This document shows positions 1 through 10,945 of a stretch of 64,000 nt of DNA, piece after piece. Location of the stretch: positions 59,682,984 to 59,746,983 of the forward strand of contig NC_088300.1 in NCBI RefSeq assembly GCF_032854445.1, in the 5' to 3' direction. Made by a program: the position numbers and the translations under genes. Under the pieces are notes generated by a model. It ran no database searches. It saw nothing but the letters and a program-made list of their open reading frames with translations, and was not told the origin of the DNA. The stretch's first letter is position 1. Every line of letters begins with the position of its first letter. The stretch is from Liolophura sinensis. Taxonomy: Eukaryota > Mollusca > Polyplacophora > Chitonida > Chitonidae.

Positions 1-205
1 AATTGGGAGAAAATGTCCTCTCTTAATATTGAGCACATGGTTATTAATATATAAATAGTAAACTCTAGACCTCTTGATCTGAGGTGTGCTGGCTTCAGTA
101 CAGTACACCTCAGATCACAAGTCCAAATTATGTCATGTTTTCAATGATATTATTCTCTCTACATGAAAGCAATGATATACATGTACAGCAAAAATGTCTG
201 TTCTT
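1..205 (-). other. 3' flank / 3' UTR of the zinc-finger gene
   Basis: Sequence just downstream of the TGA stop on the minus strand. No minus-strand AATAAA is present here, so the transcript end probably lies outside the window. The stretch contains one strong hairpin (listed separately). Confidence 0.5.
75..117. other. Perfect 13-bp stem hairpin in the zinc-finger gene 3' UTR
   Basis: TGATCTGAGGTGT at 75-87 is exactly complementary to ACACCTCAGATCA at 105-117. Pairing continues inward for about four more bases with one mismatch, leaving a loop of about nine bases. It lies about 90-130 nt past the stop codon in the minus-strand transcript. Confidence 0.6.
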
Positions 206-2076
206 TCAGCACTGGTGGCCTCTCATGATATGTGAATAAAAGCCGTACTTATTATGACAGTGTTTGCCACACACATTGCACACATAAGGATCAGTATGGC
301 TGTGGCAGCCAATGTGGATGGAATAGAGAACTTCATCATCAAATGTGACTCCACAGTGAAGACACTTTGAGCATTGCCTATGAGAGGGTGCCTGTTGGTC
401 ACTGCCTTCTGAGTCACTGCCGTACGACTGGATGCCCTGTTGTGAGCTACCCCTGCTGCACTGGATCAGTTCACACTGAGTACCACGCTCAATCATCAAC
501 AGTGTTCCCCTCATCCGACGCTTGTTCTCAGAAACAGTGCGTTCCACTGGTTCTGCTTTCACCACAGGCATGGCACACTGGACCCCAATACTAGAAGTTT
601 CCATTTTAATGTGAGGCTGTGAGCCACAAGGTTCCTCTTGGTATCGACTTTCTCGCCTACTTTCTCGTCTCCGCTCGTCGGAGGGGCCAGGTTGACTGGG
701 GAAGGTGAGAGGCACAGCCTCATTGCCTCTGTCCATGGGCATGTAGGAGATGCTGTCTGGAGGATCCATATGCCTCTGCAGGCGGACAGGGTGGTTTTCG
801 TACTGCCTGCTGGGTTCAGGGGTACGGGAACCCACTCCAGAACTGGACACAGTGTCCATGACCATGTCCACTGGTTCCTGTTTTACCTTCACCGCCGGAT
901 CAAGCTGCAAGTCCATGGCCTGCATGCCAGCCAGGCTGGGGTTTTGAAGGGCACTGCCCGATACGTGACGATGATTTGATACATCTGCTGTATTTAAATA
1001 GTAACTGGATGATGTGATGGTACTAGTTGCTGCCACACGATGAAGGGGATTGGGTGGTAGCACTGTAGAAACAATGGACCGCAAATAATTTGATGCCATG
1101 TGTGGTTCCTGGACCCGGGGCAGGGGTTGTGAGTGGGACTCGTACGGTTCATACTGAGGCAGGTTTGGGTTATGAATCCTCCCATACTCCAGCCTTTCTG
1201 GACCAACTGAGGTCAGTAGGGAGTGTAGGGCACTCGGGGCTACAGACACAGTTCTATTTCCAGGGGGCTGCCTTGAAGTCATCTCTAAATTCTGAAAAGT
1301 GACAGGCATGTCTGGCGGTCTATGTCCACTGTACAGTGAAGCTGGAGCATCCAAACACTCCGACTGCCTACAAGTATACACAATGTTGTGTTGCTGCCGA
1401 TAATGTTCTCGGATCTTCCGAGGTAAAATTGTTGTGTAGGAACACTTTCCACACTTAAGGACATTCACAGGGTTGGAGCGAATATGAAGTCTTTTGTGAC
1501 GTTTGAAGTTGCTCCGATCATTAGTTGAATAATCGCACAAGGTGCAAATTAATGACTTCTGACCTATAATAAAATAGATAAGATATCATTGGGAATTAAT
1601 GAATATAATGGTCATTTCATACAAAAATGTTTAATTTGATTTATTTCATTGGTGTTTTAAACTGTACTCAAAAATATTTCATTTATTTAATGACAAAAGT
1701 TACCTTGGTAGGAGTCAGAGAGGGGATTTGAGGCATCTGTGGGTGAACTGACAAAATCATCAGGAAGAGGTGAGCTTAATTCTTGATGTGTGTTAGGTGA
1801 CTTGTCAGCTAGGTTGTGCATGGAGACATTGGTGTTGGCCACAGACACACACATTAGGCCATCAGAGCCATCTACTGGGTCGGTATCGGCTGGCAGAGAC
1901 TGGCTGACAGACATGTCCCGTGAGCTGGATTCTTCACTGCTCCCAGATGAGTCAATTGTCTGCTCCAGCGAGTCAGATACCAAAACATGTGGCTCGGCTG
2001 TTGTACCAACGTCAATAGTCTCTTCTTCACCATCCTTATCATGTGACGGAGATTTACTACCGTCTTCTTCTGACAT
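206..2076 (-). CDS. Ikaros/Pegasus-like C2H2 zinc-finger transcription factor, two coding exons
   Basis: Coding exons are 2079-1704 (start codon 2076-2074) and 1563-206 (stop TGA 208-206). They join in phase 1 across a 140-bp GT-AG intron (donor CAAG|GTAACT, acceptor TTATAG|GT) into a 576-residue protein. The first 124 residues are acidic and Ser-rich. Finger 1 has Cys131/Cys134/His147/His151 and finger 2 has Cys162/Cys165/His178/His183. A long low-complexity middle follows. The C-terminal pair has Cys525/Cys528/His541/His545 and Cys553/Cys556/His569/His574. The spacing and motifs of this last pair (YSIHIGCH, DPYVCNVCG, SHIMRGH) match the dimerisation fingers of the Ikaros family and the related hunchback C-terminus. 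Three psi-K-x-E sites (VKQE, IKME, VKAE) are possible SUMOylation sites. Family membership is seen. A nuclear DNA-binding, dimerising role follows from the family. The exact orthologue (Ikaros, Pegasus or hunchback-like) is undecided. Only two N-terminal fingers are present, so an extra upstream coding exon cannot be excluded. Confidence 0.82.
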
Positions 2077-2324
2077 CTCCTGACAAGTATAAGACAATAG
2101 CAGCATTAAAACAGAACTTTGAATCCATATGTAGTTTGACTGATAAAAACTATTTTGTAAAACTACAAAACATTGGTTTATATTAAGTTTGCAGTTCCTT
2201 TTATCTTTAAATTTGCACAATTAGCCTACATCTTAATTATACAGACCTGGCTTTGCATGAGAAATAAATGGTAATAGGATCTATGAGAGATACAAGCTCT
2301 CAGGAGTTCCACATAGGGGCACAG

Positions 2325-2438
2325 ACTGTTTCCGCCAGGCTGTGCCAGGTTTCCTCCCACCATAATAATAGCCGACATCGTACAAAATATTCTTGAGTAC
2401 GGCGTAAAACACCAATCAAATAAATACATAAATAAATG
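2325..2438 (+). mobile_element. 3' part of the common tRNA-derived SINE
   Basis: It matches the second half of the SINE: the GGTTTCCTCCCACCATAAT block, a diverged central CCGTCG segment, TATTCTTGAGTACGGCGTAA and an AATAAATA tail. It sits in the intron or 5' region of the zinc-finger gene. Confidence 0.8.
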
Positions 2439-3066
2439 AAGTCTTAATGTTGTTTTGCTAACACCCTAACCTGGTATGATTGTTGATGTGCTATCTGCAG
2501 TAAGCAGTGTTCTGATAAGAGACTCATAGGTTGTTGTCTATCTCAACAACCTATATTCCATTTTCGTGGTGGGTTATACATCTTCGATTTTTTTAACCTG
2601 GTTTACCAGTACTTCTTTTTTCCAAAAAGAGCAATTAATTAGTTGTACATACATTTACCCTAAGAGACTTGGAATGTGATGTAAAGCATCGATTACTGTT
2701 GAGGTTTCTGTTTCATCGTTCGTTAAGTTCTGCAACAACCAAAACTAAAAGGGAGAAAACCAGGCTGCTCTAACAAATTATCTGCCCTTGGTTCATTATA
2801 CCCAAACTGACGACACGTGAAACTCACCGAAGCTCATCAGTATTCTGAAAGAAAATGTGACCATATAAACGCGTTCCGAAATAAAATTCGACTAAAAGCA
2901 ACAGCAAACATAATTTCACGGCTAAATGGCTCCAACAAATACACACAAAAGATGCAGAAGTGACATTCATAAAAAATGCGAAACACCAAACGAATGCAGA
3001 CAGCGTGACCTGGTTTCCACACAGCAACATTTTGACGTTTAACACACATATTACAGCGATAGTTAC

Positions 3067-3200
3067 CTTCAGGTTTGATTCTCCCCCAACGGTCGCTATG
3101 ACACATCTATCAAGAAGGCGAACAGCGACAGATTATTCTCATTTCTGAAAGAAAAATTATCGTCATCAAAATCTTCTGGCATTATGGCGTACGTCCTTTT
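3067..3200 (-). other. Candidate 5' non-coding exon of the zinc-finger gene
   Basis: Reading leftward, CCTGAAG|GTAACT at 3067/3066 is a near-consensus splice donor. It lies about 1 kb upstream of the acceptor at 2081-2080. The sequence before it has a short ATG frame that stops before the donor, and joining it to the next exon gives no open frame. If it is used, it is therefore 5' UTR. The transcription start is not visible. Confidence 0.3.
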
Positions 3201-3204
3201 ATAC

Positions 3205-4039
3205 ATTCTTTTTACCTTCGAGTACTAGAGAGTTACAGGAAATTCAGAGTTATCTGCTCTTGTTATACCTCTTTTTGTGTGGTAGAATGCCAGTACAAAG
3301 GACCTTCATCTTTACTGTGGCAGCCTAATTTGCTTCGTTTTAAAATAAAATAAAAATCAACGTTCTGCGCACAGGCTGTACTGGCTATCTTTCCATGGAC
3401 GTTGGCCTACATAGCCTAAAATCGTAAGACGAACCACAGCCCCAAGGTACAGATAACATGGGCACGGAAATATACGCAAAATGTGAGCAAAACTGACTGA
3501 AGGAAAATTTAACTCATAGAGACATAGGATCGATTTCCAAAAAGACATGTGTTAAATTATCCAGTGCAATAGGGGAACCTATCCATGGAACGACCATGAT
3601 TATATTCACGCCGGGGGTCCTTTCTACGAAAATGGAGGGCTATAGCAGACATCGAGGGTTTAATTTAACCTTTTATTTTGAACCCTAGCCTTATCTGTAA
3701 CCTGGCGACTGAGACTTTGATTTTGGTGAAAGCGAACTTGAAGTATAATCACAAGTTTTAGGAACACTGTATGTGGCTATGTAGGCCTAAAGGAGCGTGG
3801 GGGGGGGGGGGGGGGGCTGGGGTCAGGATGCGGGGGAGGTTGGATGTTTATGCGATTGATTAGTGGAGAGAAATAAACAAATTAACACTACTTACTGTAG
3901 GCCTACACAAGACGCAGTTTAAAGTTAGAATAGTACTTCAGACATTTATTCGTGCTTCAAGATATGTTGCACTGGGTTGAAAATTAATAAATTCAATTTC
4001 TGGAAGGTATTCGAGGTTTAAGTATGACTGTATTTTTCC
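3205..4039. other. No gene seen; contains an 18-base G run
   Basis: AT-rich intergenic DNA with no recognisable coding signal. A homopolymer of G lies at 3799-3816. Confidence 0.5.
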
Positions 4040-4053
4040 AAATTTGCCTGAAT

Positions 4054-4201
4054 TTATTAATTTATTTATTTGATTGGTGTTTTACGCCGTACTCAAGAAT
4101 ATTTCACTTATACGACGGCAGCCAGCACGGTTGGAGGAAACCGGGCAGAGCCCGGGGCAAACCCACGACCATCCGCTGGTTGTTGGCAGACCTTCCCACG
4201 T
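4054..4201 (-). mobile_element. 5'-truncated SINE with 14-bp target-site duplication
   Basis: Minus-strand copy of the common SINE, truncated so that the tRNA head is missing. The duplicated target AAATTTGCCTGAAT flanks it at 4040-4053 and 4202-4215, which proves retroposition by target-primed insertion. Confidence 0.92.
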
Positions 4202-4215
4202 AAATTTGCCTGAAT

Positions 4216-4819
4216 CACAAGTGTCTTCTTAGCATGCAGTGATATTATGCTGATATATCAACTTGGTTTCTTAGTCTTTGGAATATCGGTAGGCCTAATG
4301 AACATATATTAAAAGTTTAAAGGCCATCCATAATCTTATACAACCATTGCCAGATACATGTACGTGCGTCTTCAGTTCTCAACTAAAATCACTGCACTAT
4401 ACATCCATGTATTCTTTTCTGACAACATTTGGCGTCTTATTTTAATTTTTCTATGTATCCGCGCTATAATATTGTAAGTGTCTTATGTCCAACCCAGCTG
4501 AAGATTGTTTTTTTTTTTTGTATGAGCACCACATACACATGCTTCGTTAGATCCAGTTATTGACATTTGGGGAAACTACACTGCTTAATACACTGATGGC
4601 CGAGATCATGCTACCAAAATGATAACAGTGGTCGGCCTATCTCGGGACAGTGATGTTCGTTATACTCAATGTACTTGTACTCTCCGCTATTATCATTTTC
4701 GCTATAGGCCTAAGCCTATCAGTGACGGTTTCTAACCTGCCAAGGTATGGTTGTGGTCATAACTTTGCATTGAGAAATAATTCATTTTAACCTGATCATA
4801 AGTACTGATACCAAATTAC
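4216..4819. other. No gene seen
   Basis: AT-rich intergenic DNA. Short poly-T run near 4509. Nothing with coding or RNA-gene character. Confidence 0.4.
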
Positions 4820-5345
4820 GTTAAATTAGAGCTGCAAAGCAGTTTCGGCCCGGGCAAACGTCGTTTGATGTCGGAGTTACCATTTATACTGTCAAATGGG
4901 ACACGCCATAGCTATATCTAAGCGCACGACTTGGTGCAACTATTTTGACATTAGATTCGGAATCAGCGCTACGAAATACACCATTTATGCGTGAAAAAAA
5001 ATGAAATTTCAAAACTAGTTACGTCATAACTTCGACCAATAGCGAGCTTCCACAGTTTTTACTGGGAGTCAACGATTTTTTCAAATGTATTGTAACTATC
5101 AACGGTCTACCTACATATCAAATTTCAGAAAAATCCGTTAGCTGGTTCTTGAGCAGAAGATGTTTAAACGATTTCATATAAGATCCAATATGGCCACCAA
5201 ACCACGTGAAGTAGAAAAAAAATGTCAGGTTAATCGGTCGAACAGTTTGAGTTGTAGGTGTAACACAAAATTAGTGGAATAATGATAATAATCCAAAACA
5301 AAACAATAGATGTCCCGCAGGACTACCTGCGAGGACACAAACTCA
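4820..5345. repeat. Probable old interspersed repeat (non-autonomous element)
   Basis: The block has more even base composition than its surroundings and contains the string TCAAATTTCAGAAAAATCC followed by a 'GTTCTTGAG AGAAGAT' type stretch. I associate this pattern with dispersed non-coding repeats in marine invertebrate genomes. No second copy is present in this window and no terminal repeats were identified, so the call is tentative. Confidence 0.3.
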
Positions 5346-6206
5346 ATGTCTTTCTGTCTCAGCTGATGACTGGTGTGAACAGTTTGAGGATTCTCTCAAT
5401 CCATTTTTGCCTTTAATGAATACAGGAGGATTAACCTGTTGTTTCCAGTCTAAGATCACCTTATATGTTTATTTTAATTGTAAGCTTCATTATTCCCGCA
5501 CAGTGAGGTGTAATGTGAATTCAGAATTACAGGTACTTTAAGATCACGGAAAATATGTTTTCGTCGCGAACAGCTTTGACATTTTGAGGACAGGGCAGGC
5601 GAGATCCAAGTCAGTGAATGTAACGATTCAGATCGGATAAAAACTGGGCTATGAAACTGACCAACCGATCTCAGAGATATGTATTTCACCGTAATGGGTA
5701 AAGTTATATAGGTAGTATTTCTCCGGGCACTTAAGTTCGCTCCACCGACTAAGTTAATGCCTCGCTGCAGTATAAGTAAAATTTCTTTAAGCGTTAAATT
5801 TAAATGAAATCAGATTTGTTGTCACAGTGTCCACTATGAGCGTGTCACTAGGCTGGGAATTTTTTATAGAGCCTATATACGGTTCAAATGCACGCAGGCT
5901 AGTGTCCGGACACACACCTGGTGGGATGGAAGCTACACTATGTCAGGCAAAGAATCCCAACATGTATTAACAAGGACAATATAATATAAAAGACTGCAGG
6001 GAGAGTAAACCCAGAGCACCACAGCAGCGACTGCAGCGTGATAGTTGGCAAAACTGTCCCAAACAACCGATGAAATACGGCCTCTAGTCAACTTACCTCA
6101 GTTAGGGTTTTAATAACTGTTTTTGAAAGTATTCTGAATCTAAATCTGTATGTTTCTGAAAAACATTTTCCAAAACATAAGCGTAGGTCACAATATATCA
6201 GTTTGA
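5346..6206. other. No gene seen
   Basis: Intergenic DNA without a recognisable open frame or repeat. Confidence 0.4.
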
Positions 6207-6432
6207 TTTTTTTATTTATTTGATTGATGTTTTGCGCCGTACTCAAGCACATTTCACTTATGTACGGCGGAGGCCAACATTATCAAACAGGGCAGAGCCC
6301 GGGGGAAAACCACAACCATCCGCAAGGCTGCGACCATCCGTACTTACAGCAGGACGGGAAGCCAGCAGAGCTGGACTTGAATTCACACCGGGCTGGAGTG
6401 GACCCCCCCTCTGCTATGGAGACCCCCCACAT
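6207..6432 (-). mobile_element. Diverged, nearly full-length SINE
   Basis: Minus-strand copy: tail GATTGATGTTTTGCGCCGTA, body with CGGCGGAGGCCAACATTAT and CCATCCGCA, and head remnant GCTGGACTTGAATTCACA (B-box area). The promoter end has decayed. It is flanked by similar ATATCRRTTTGATT segments, a likely worn target duplication. Confidence 0.85.
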
Positions 6433-6693
6433 ATCGATTTGATTGCAGATGTTACTGCCTCATTCACCCTCTCATATCACATTATCTATATAGCTTGTGC
6501 TTCTGGAAACCACCATGAACCCTATCAACAATTACATTTTGTAATGCTATCGCCAGTCTGATACCAACCGGCGCTTTGATTGAGGATGTTTCTTTTGAAT
6601 CTCATTTCATCCAGATCATATCATAATCGATTTACGTGACCCCTGAAATTACCTGACATGTAAACCTGTCTAGTGATGGACCTTAATCCATCA

Positions 6694-6966
6694 TGCGGGG
6701 CCTCCGTGGCTCAGTTGGTTAGCGCGCTAGCGCAGCGTAATGACCCAGGAGTCTCTCAACAATGCGGTCGCTGTGAGTTCAAGTCCAGCTCATGCTGGCT
6801 TCCTTTCCGGCCGTAAATGGGAAGGTCCTCCAGCAACCTGCGGATGGTCGTGGGTTTCCCCCCGGGCTGTGCCCGGTTTCCACCCACCCACCCACCATAA
6901 TGCTGGCCGCCGTCGCATAAGTGAAATATTCTTGTACGGCGTAAAACACCAATCAAATAAATAAAT
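6694..6966 (+). mobile_element. Full-length tRNA-derived SINE
   Basis: The most complete plus-strand copy. The head GGGGCCTCCGTGGCTCAG at 6697 with TGGCTCAGTTGGTTAGCGC serves as A box. GTGAGTTCAAGTCC near 6772 serves as B box. The conserved body follows and ends in CAATCAAATAAATAAATA. A 9-bp target duplication AATCCATCA lies at 6685-6693 and 6967-6975. RNA polymerase III transcription is expected for the family. The open frames inside it are not genes. Confidence 0.95.
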
Positions 6967-6975
6967 AATCCATCA

Positions 6976-7655
6976 GCCAACTATGTATAACCAAGCATGG
7001 TCATTATGACCAAATTGTCGTTGGTGTTCTCCACATTTTATCCCATATTGCCGTTGTGGCATTGGTATTGTCTAGAATTACTACCATGTCTAGTTCGCCT
7101 GGCTGGCGAACTGAATATGTTTGCTTCATTCCATTTCATTCAAATAAGTGGTCAGCTCAGAACCTGGAGGCTATGCCGTCTGCTGGACCGTAGGTCGGAT
7201 TCGTTACACGTCAGAAATTTTGCGAAAATGGTGCCCCAAACGGATATTTTTGCATTAAAAAAGGACGATGCACTTATTTTGGATAAATATTACCAATGCC
7301 AAACAAAGTATGATATAATTTTAAAAAAACAAAATCTAGACATGTTTTGCCTTCAAATTCTTTGGTTTATGTAAATGGATAATTTCTATTAATCACGCCT
7401 TTATATCAAACGGTTACCTGCTTATTAAAATTTAGCTAAAAACTATTTATTACCAATGCTGCAACGCATGTCCTTTGATATTTAACCTTGGCTGTACTAA
7501 AACTAAAAAATCGACAAGGTAGATATACAACCACCTGTTTCTCAATTGAGTTCTGTGTCTCTAAATAAACAAACAGATACAAGGCTAAAATAATAATTAA
7601 TAAACAGGCGAATACTTATAAAAGATAGAGCGTTGTGTGTGGAGAGTAAGTATAT
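6976..7655. other. No gene supported
   Basis: A 125-codon plus-strand open frame (6997-7374) lies here. It has no recognisable domain, lacks splice context and has unremarkable composition, so I do not call it a gene. Confidence 0.4.
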
Positions 7656-7800
7656 CACTTATACGGCGTCTGCCAATATTATGTTCCGAGGAAGCCGGGC
7701 GGAGGCCGGAGAGAACCGACGAACATCCGTATATTGCTGCAAGACCTTCCCACTTGAACTCACAGCGACCGCATTAGTGAGAGGCCCGTGGGTCGTTTTC
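7656..7800 (-). mobile_element. Heavily decayed SINE copy
   Basis: Ordered remnants of the family: CACTTATACGGCGTCTGCC, GAAGCCGGGCGGAGGCC, ACATCCGTATATTGCTGCAA, and the head part GAACTCACAGCGACCGCATT. No intact tail. Confidence 0.75.
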
Positions 7801-8027
7801 CCCTTACCACCTCGGTCATGGCAGTCCCATTGCGAAGTAGTAATATGTTCAAACTATAATACACAGTCACGGGCCAACCTAAATCATCGATTAGGTGTTG
7901 TCATTAAGAGTATTCGCAATGTACAAATGCAATTTTCACACATCATGAATCATTTTAGGGCATTAAATTCCACTCGGCCTTCTGTATTCCTTATATCCTG
8001 TTTCAATGTTCAATTTTCTGTCCACAG

Positions 8028-9675
8028 GCATCGAAGTGCTTAATGTGCATTTGTCAGGTGAGTAATAAACATGATTTTTGTTTGGTGTATATTTAATATG
8101 TATGCTTGGAGTTCAACGTCGTACTTTCAGTCATATGACGACGAGGAGTTATAGCGTGTGTGTACATACAATTAGTCTTCTGTGGCACTGCAAGTCCATG
8201 CCGCCAAAGTGCTGTCGCCACCGAAAGTAGTAAACCTAAAACACCCCACCCAGTCACATTATACTGACACCGGGCCGACCGACCAGCCATGTTTCCTTAC
8301 TCTAACCTCTCAGTGCTGAGCGCCAAGAGAGGAGTTGATAAGTATCATCTTTAAAGTCTTTAGTATGGCCCGATGTGGGTTTGATCTCGTAGTCTGCCTA
8401 CTGTGAGGCGTAAGCTCTAACCCTTAGGACACCGAAGCGGTCAATTTGGTGTATAATAAAATTTTGGATATTGATGAAGAAAATTAGAAGCATAAAGGCC
8501 ACCGCTATAATGCAAAAATATCGAGCTCAGCGTCACTGATACCCTGGGCACGTATTTACTGAGCTACTTAAGACTATAAGGTCAGAAATTACAAGTGGTT
8601 ATAAAACCAAAGTGAAAAGGGAGAAGTCATTCAAATTGTGGTTAATGCATTCTTCTGCTCTTAAGAGCCAGCGTATAAATTTTGAACTTCCTACAACAAA
8701 ACATTTCATTCGTAGCTGTTTTCAGCTTTAGATTTGAGTTTTAAGACGCTTGATAAATATGGGCCCAGATAGATTTAAGTTTTAAGACGCTTGATAAATA
8801 TGGGCTCAGATATCAGTAACAAGATGGCCGTTGGTCAGTTTGCGGGTTCAAATCCCCACCAGGATTTGCGCTAAATCTCTTCAGTTTTGATTTGCTGAAT
8901 ATTACTGATAGTACAATATTTTTTTATATATGTGCATAATTTGCAGGTGGAATCTAATTACAAGGATGTCGGATGTACATTCGACGTGAACTCACTGTCT
9001 TGTGGATACTATCAAATTAAGAATCCGTATTACACAGATTGTGGGAAGCCAGGCAGTGGTAAGTGGTACTAAATGTGTATCCGTAAATAGCTACAAATCA
9101 CTGGTCTTGACAATGGATATCACTTGCAGTTTTCAACAAAAAACTAGGAATAACTCGGTAATGGAAAAAAATTCTTTCTCACCATTTGCTTGCTTTTGTT
9201 TTTTATTGGCATAAGGACACTTCCATTATTGTTTCGGTGATATTGCAAAGTTCTTTCTTAGAACAAGCCAGTGCACACATATTTACAGTGCTGCCTCAGT
9301 GGAACACTGTGCTGAAGACACCACACGCTCTACCCCGATACAGTGTATTGGCACCTGACAGGCCAACATTTTGGCCTGAACTTACACTACTATATGCCAT
9401 GTTCCATCACAAATCACAATAACCATGTATCATTTTTCTGGAATGCAAATATGTAAATGCATCTGTTTACTTTATCAATCAAGCTGGAAGCCTTGCGCCT
9501 CCAATTTGGCTTGTGCCGAAACGTGTGTGAGGAAGTACATGGGCCGGTATAGTAAGTACTGCACTGGAGGACATGCCCCTACGCCAGGATCTACAACGGA
9601 GGACCGGGAGGCTGTCAGTCATCTGCAACTCTCTCCTACTGGTCAAAGGTCAAGGCTTGTCTTGCCTCGTTGTGA
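8028..9675 (+). pseudogene. Decayed i-type lysozyme copy (three recognisable exons)
   Basis: Exons correspond one-to-one with the intact gene at 12.9-16.6 kb. The first is 8028-8057 (CLMCICQ, donor GTGAGT). The second is 8947-9058 (112 bp as in the intact gene; VESN, FDVNSLSCGYYQIK, donor GTAAGT). The third is 9484-9675 (WKPC to the YWSKVKACL remnant). The catalytic Glu and Asp positions are retained. A conserved Cys after VESN is Tyr. At the last exon the acceptor AG of the intact copy is AA, so the nearest AG shifts the frame. Further on, a deletion removes the TCED part of the conserved PTCEDYAR motif and shifts the frame again. The first recognised exon is 5 bp shorter than its counterpart, and no signal-peptide exon was found upstream. 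I infer a pseudogene; a rescued, atypical transcript cannot be excluded. Confidence 0.8.
8058..8946. repeat. Intron of the decayed lysozyme with a tRNA-like remnant and a short tandem repeat
   Basis: About 8365-8440 on the minus strand resembles a degenerate tRNA-type promoter (TCCTAAGGGTTAGAGC as A box). GCGGGTTCAAATCCCCACC near 8845 resembles a B box on the plus strand. Between them, an imperfect duplication of about 45 bp (TTTTAAGACGCTTGATAAAT twice) occupies about 8732-8815. Confidence 0.5.
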
Positions 9676-10698
9676 AGTATGTGAAGACCGCTACCACCAG
9701 TCGCTTGAAACATTTGCACAAGCACTTCAACATAACACTTCTCGGATAAGCTAAATCTCTCCATTCTATATCAAAACTGCAATACGAATAGCATACAGTA
9801 CGTGCTAAATTAGGCAACAATATAGTAAACATTATCAAAATTATTTTAAGACTGTAAAGAAGACTAACAAACTCTCTGCATCTATTAAGGCCTATGTGTC
9901 TGATGTGTCACTTATTTCAAGAGAAGAACAATTTGATGAAGGTTGAATGGGAAAATATAAGACGTGTAATTCCGATGTGAAGAACTGGACCACACGAGTT
10001 TTCAAGTCCGACCTTGGCTAGCGGATTTATAGATTCCCTCGCTGTCAGTGTTCGTGGAGCTTGGTTACGATTTAAGAGCTGAAAACGTTCATATTGCATT
10101 TTGCGCAGTCTATTCAAGACAATTTGTCTCCCACCAGCATGGCGTGCCACTCTTTATGAAGCATGTTCGTCAAACGTTCATTGCAAGAAATCCGTGGTTT
10201 ACCCTTAAACTCAAGTTTTCCTCCACCCCTAAAGCTGACCTATATCGTATATAAAGTGAAGAACTCTCGGGTATGGAGTAATGTAACAATCAAGTAAATC
10301 AAATAAATAGTAGTGGTAAATTAAATAAATAACACTGGTGTCGTAGTTTACCTTACTTGAACGACCGTAGGTGTGTTAGGTGCTTAAAGCGTCGCTGTTG
10401 TCACAGAGGTCCCAGACTTGAGCTAAGTCATGTTTTGTGGGGTCAGTAAATCCCATGCCATTCCAGTCCAACTGTGACCAAGCAGGGCTTTATTATATAA
10501 ATCGAGTTTTTGCCCTTTTACGTCAAATCAGACTTAAATTTCATTGTATATGAAGTTGAAAATGTGAGGCGTTAGTTTTAACACAATATTTTTTGACATA
10601 TTAACGAAATGTTTACAGCATTAGTTTAAATCATAAAAAAATATGTGCGTATTCGATGCTTCACTTGTCATATAACTGATCGTCTTACATTAATATCT
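9676..10698. other. No gene seen
   Basis: Downstream of the decayed lysozyme. Short unrelated open frames only. Confidence 0.4.
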
Positions 10699-10945
10699 TA
10701 TTTATTTATTTATTTTTTAGACCGGTGTTTGTCGAGGGGCCTACTCAAGAATATTTCACTTATACGACGACGGTCAGCATTACGGTGGGAGGAAACCCAC
10801 GACCATCCGCAGGTTGCTGAAAGATCTTCCCACATGTGGCCGGAGTGGAAGCCAGCATGAGCTGAGCTTGAACTTACAGCAACCGCATTGTTGTGAGGCT
10901 TCTGGGTCATTGCGTCGTGCTAGCGTGCTAATCCTCTCGGTCACA
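10699..10945 (-). mobile_element. SINE copy, nearly full length with internal loss
   Basis: Minus strand: TTTATTTATTTATTTATTTT tail, diverged GGTGTTTG core, GTACTCAAG-type segment, CCATCCGCAGGTTGCTG, then the tRNA head (GCTTGAACTTACAGCAACC, GCGTCGTGCTAGCGTGCTAA). The GC-rich GGGCAGAGCCCGGG segment is deleted. Confidence 0.9.

Noticed and set aside
638-979. 113-codon plus-strand frame over the zinc-finger exon
   Set aside because: Antisense shadow of the Ser/Pro-rich coding exon, with no domain and no splice logic.
2837-3106. 89-codon minus-strand frame beginning MCHSDRWGRIKPEG as a coding first exon of the zinc-finger gene
   Set aside because: The donor after PEG is good, but joining in phase to the next exon gives an early stop, so at best this is 5' UTR.
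6697-6785. Stand-alone tRNA gene
   Set aside because: The A and B boxes belong to the SINE head; the acceptor stem does not close and the body of the SINE follows directly.
6740-6980. Overlapping open frames on both strands
   Set aside because: They lie wholly within the full-length SINE; the same frames recur in other SINE copies.
6997-7374. 125-codon plus-strand frame as a gene
   Set aside because: No motif, no homology I recognise, no promoter or splice signs; plausible by chance.
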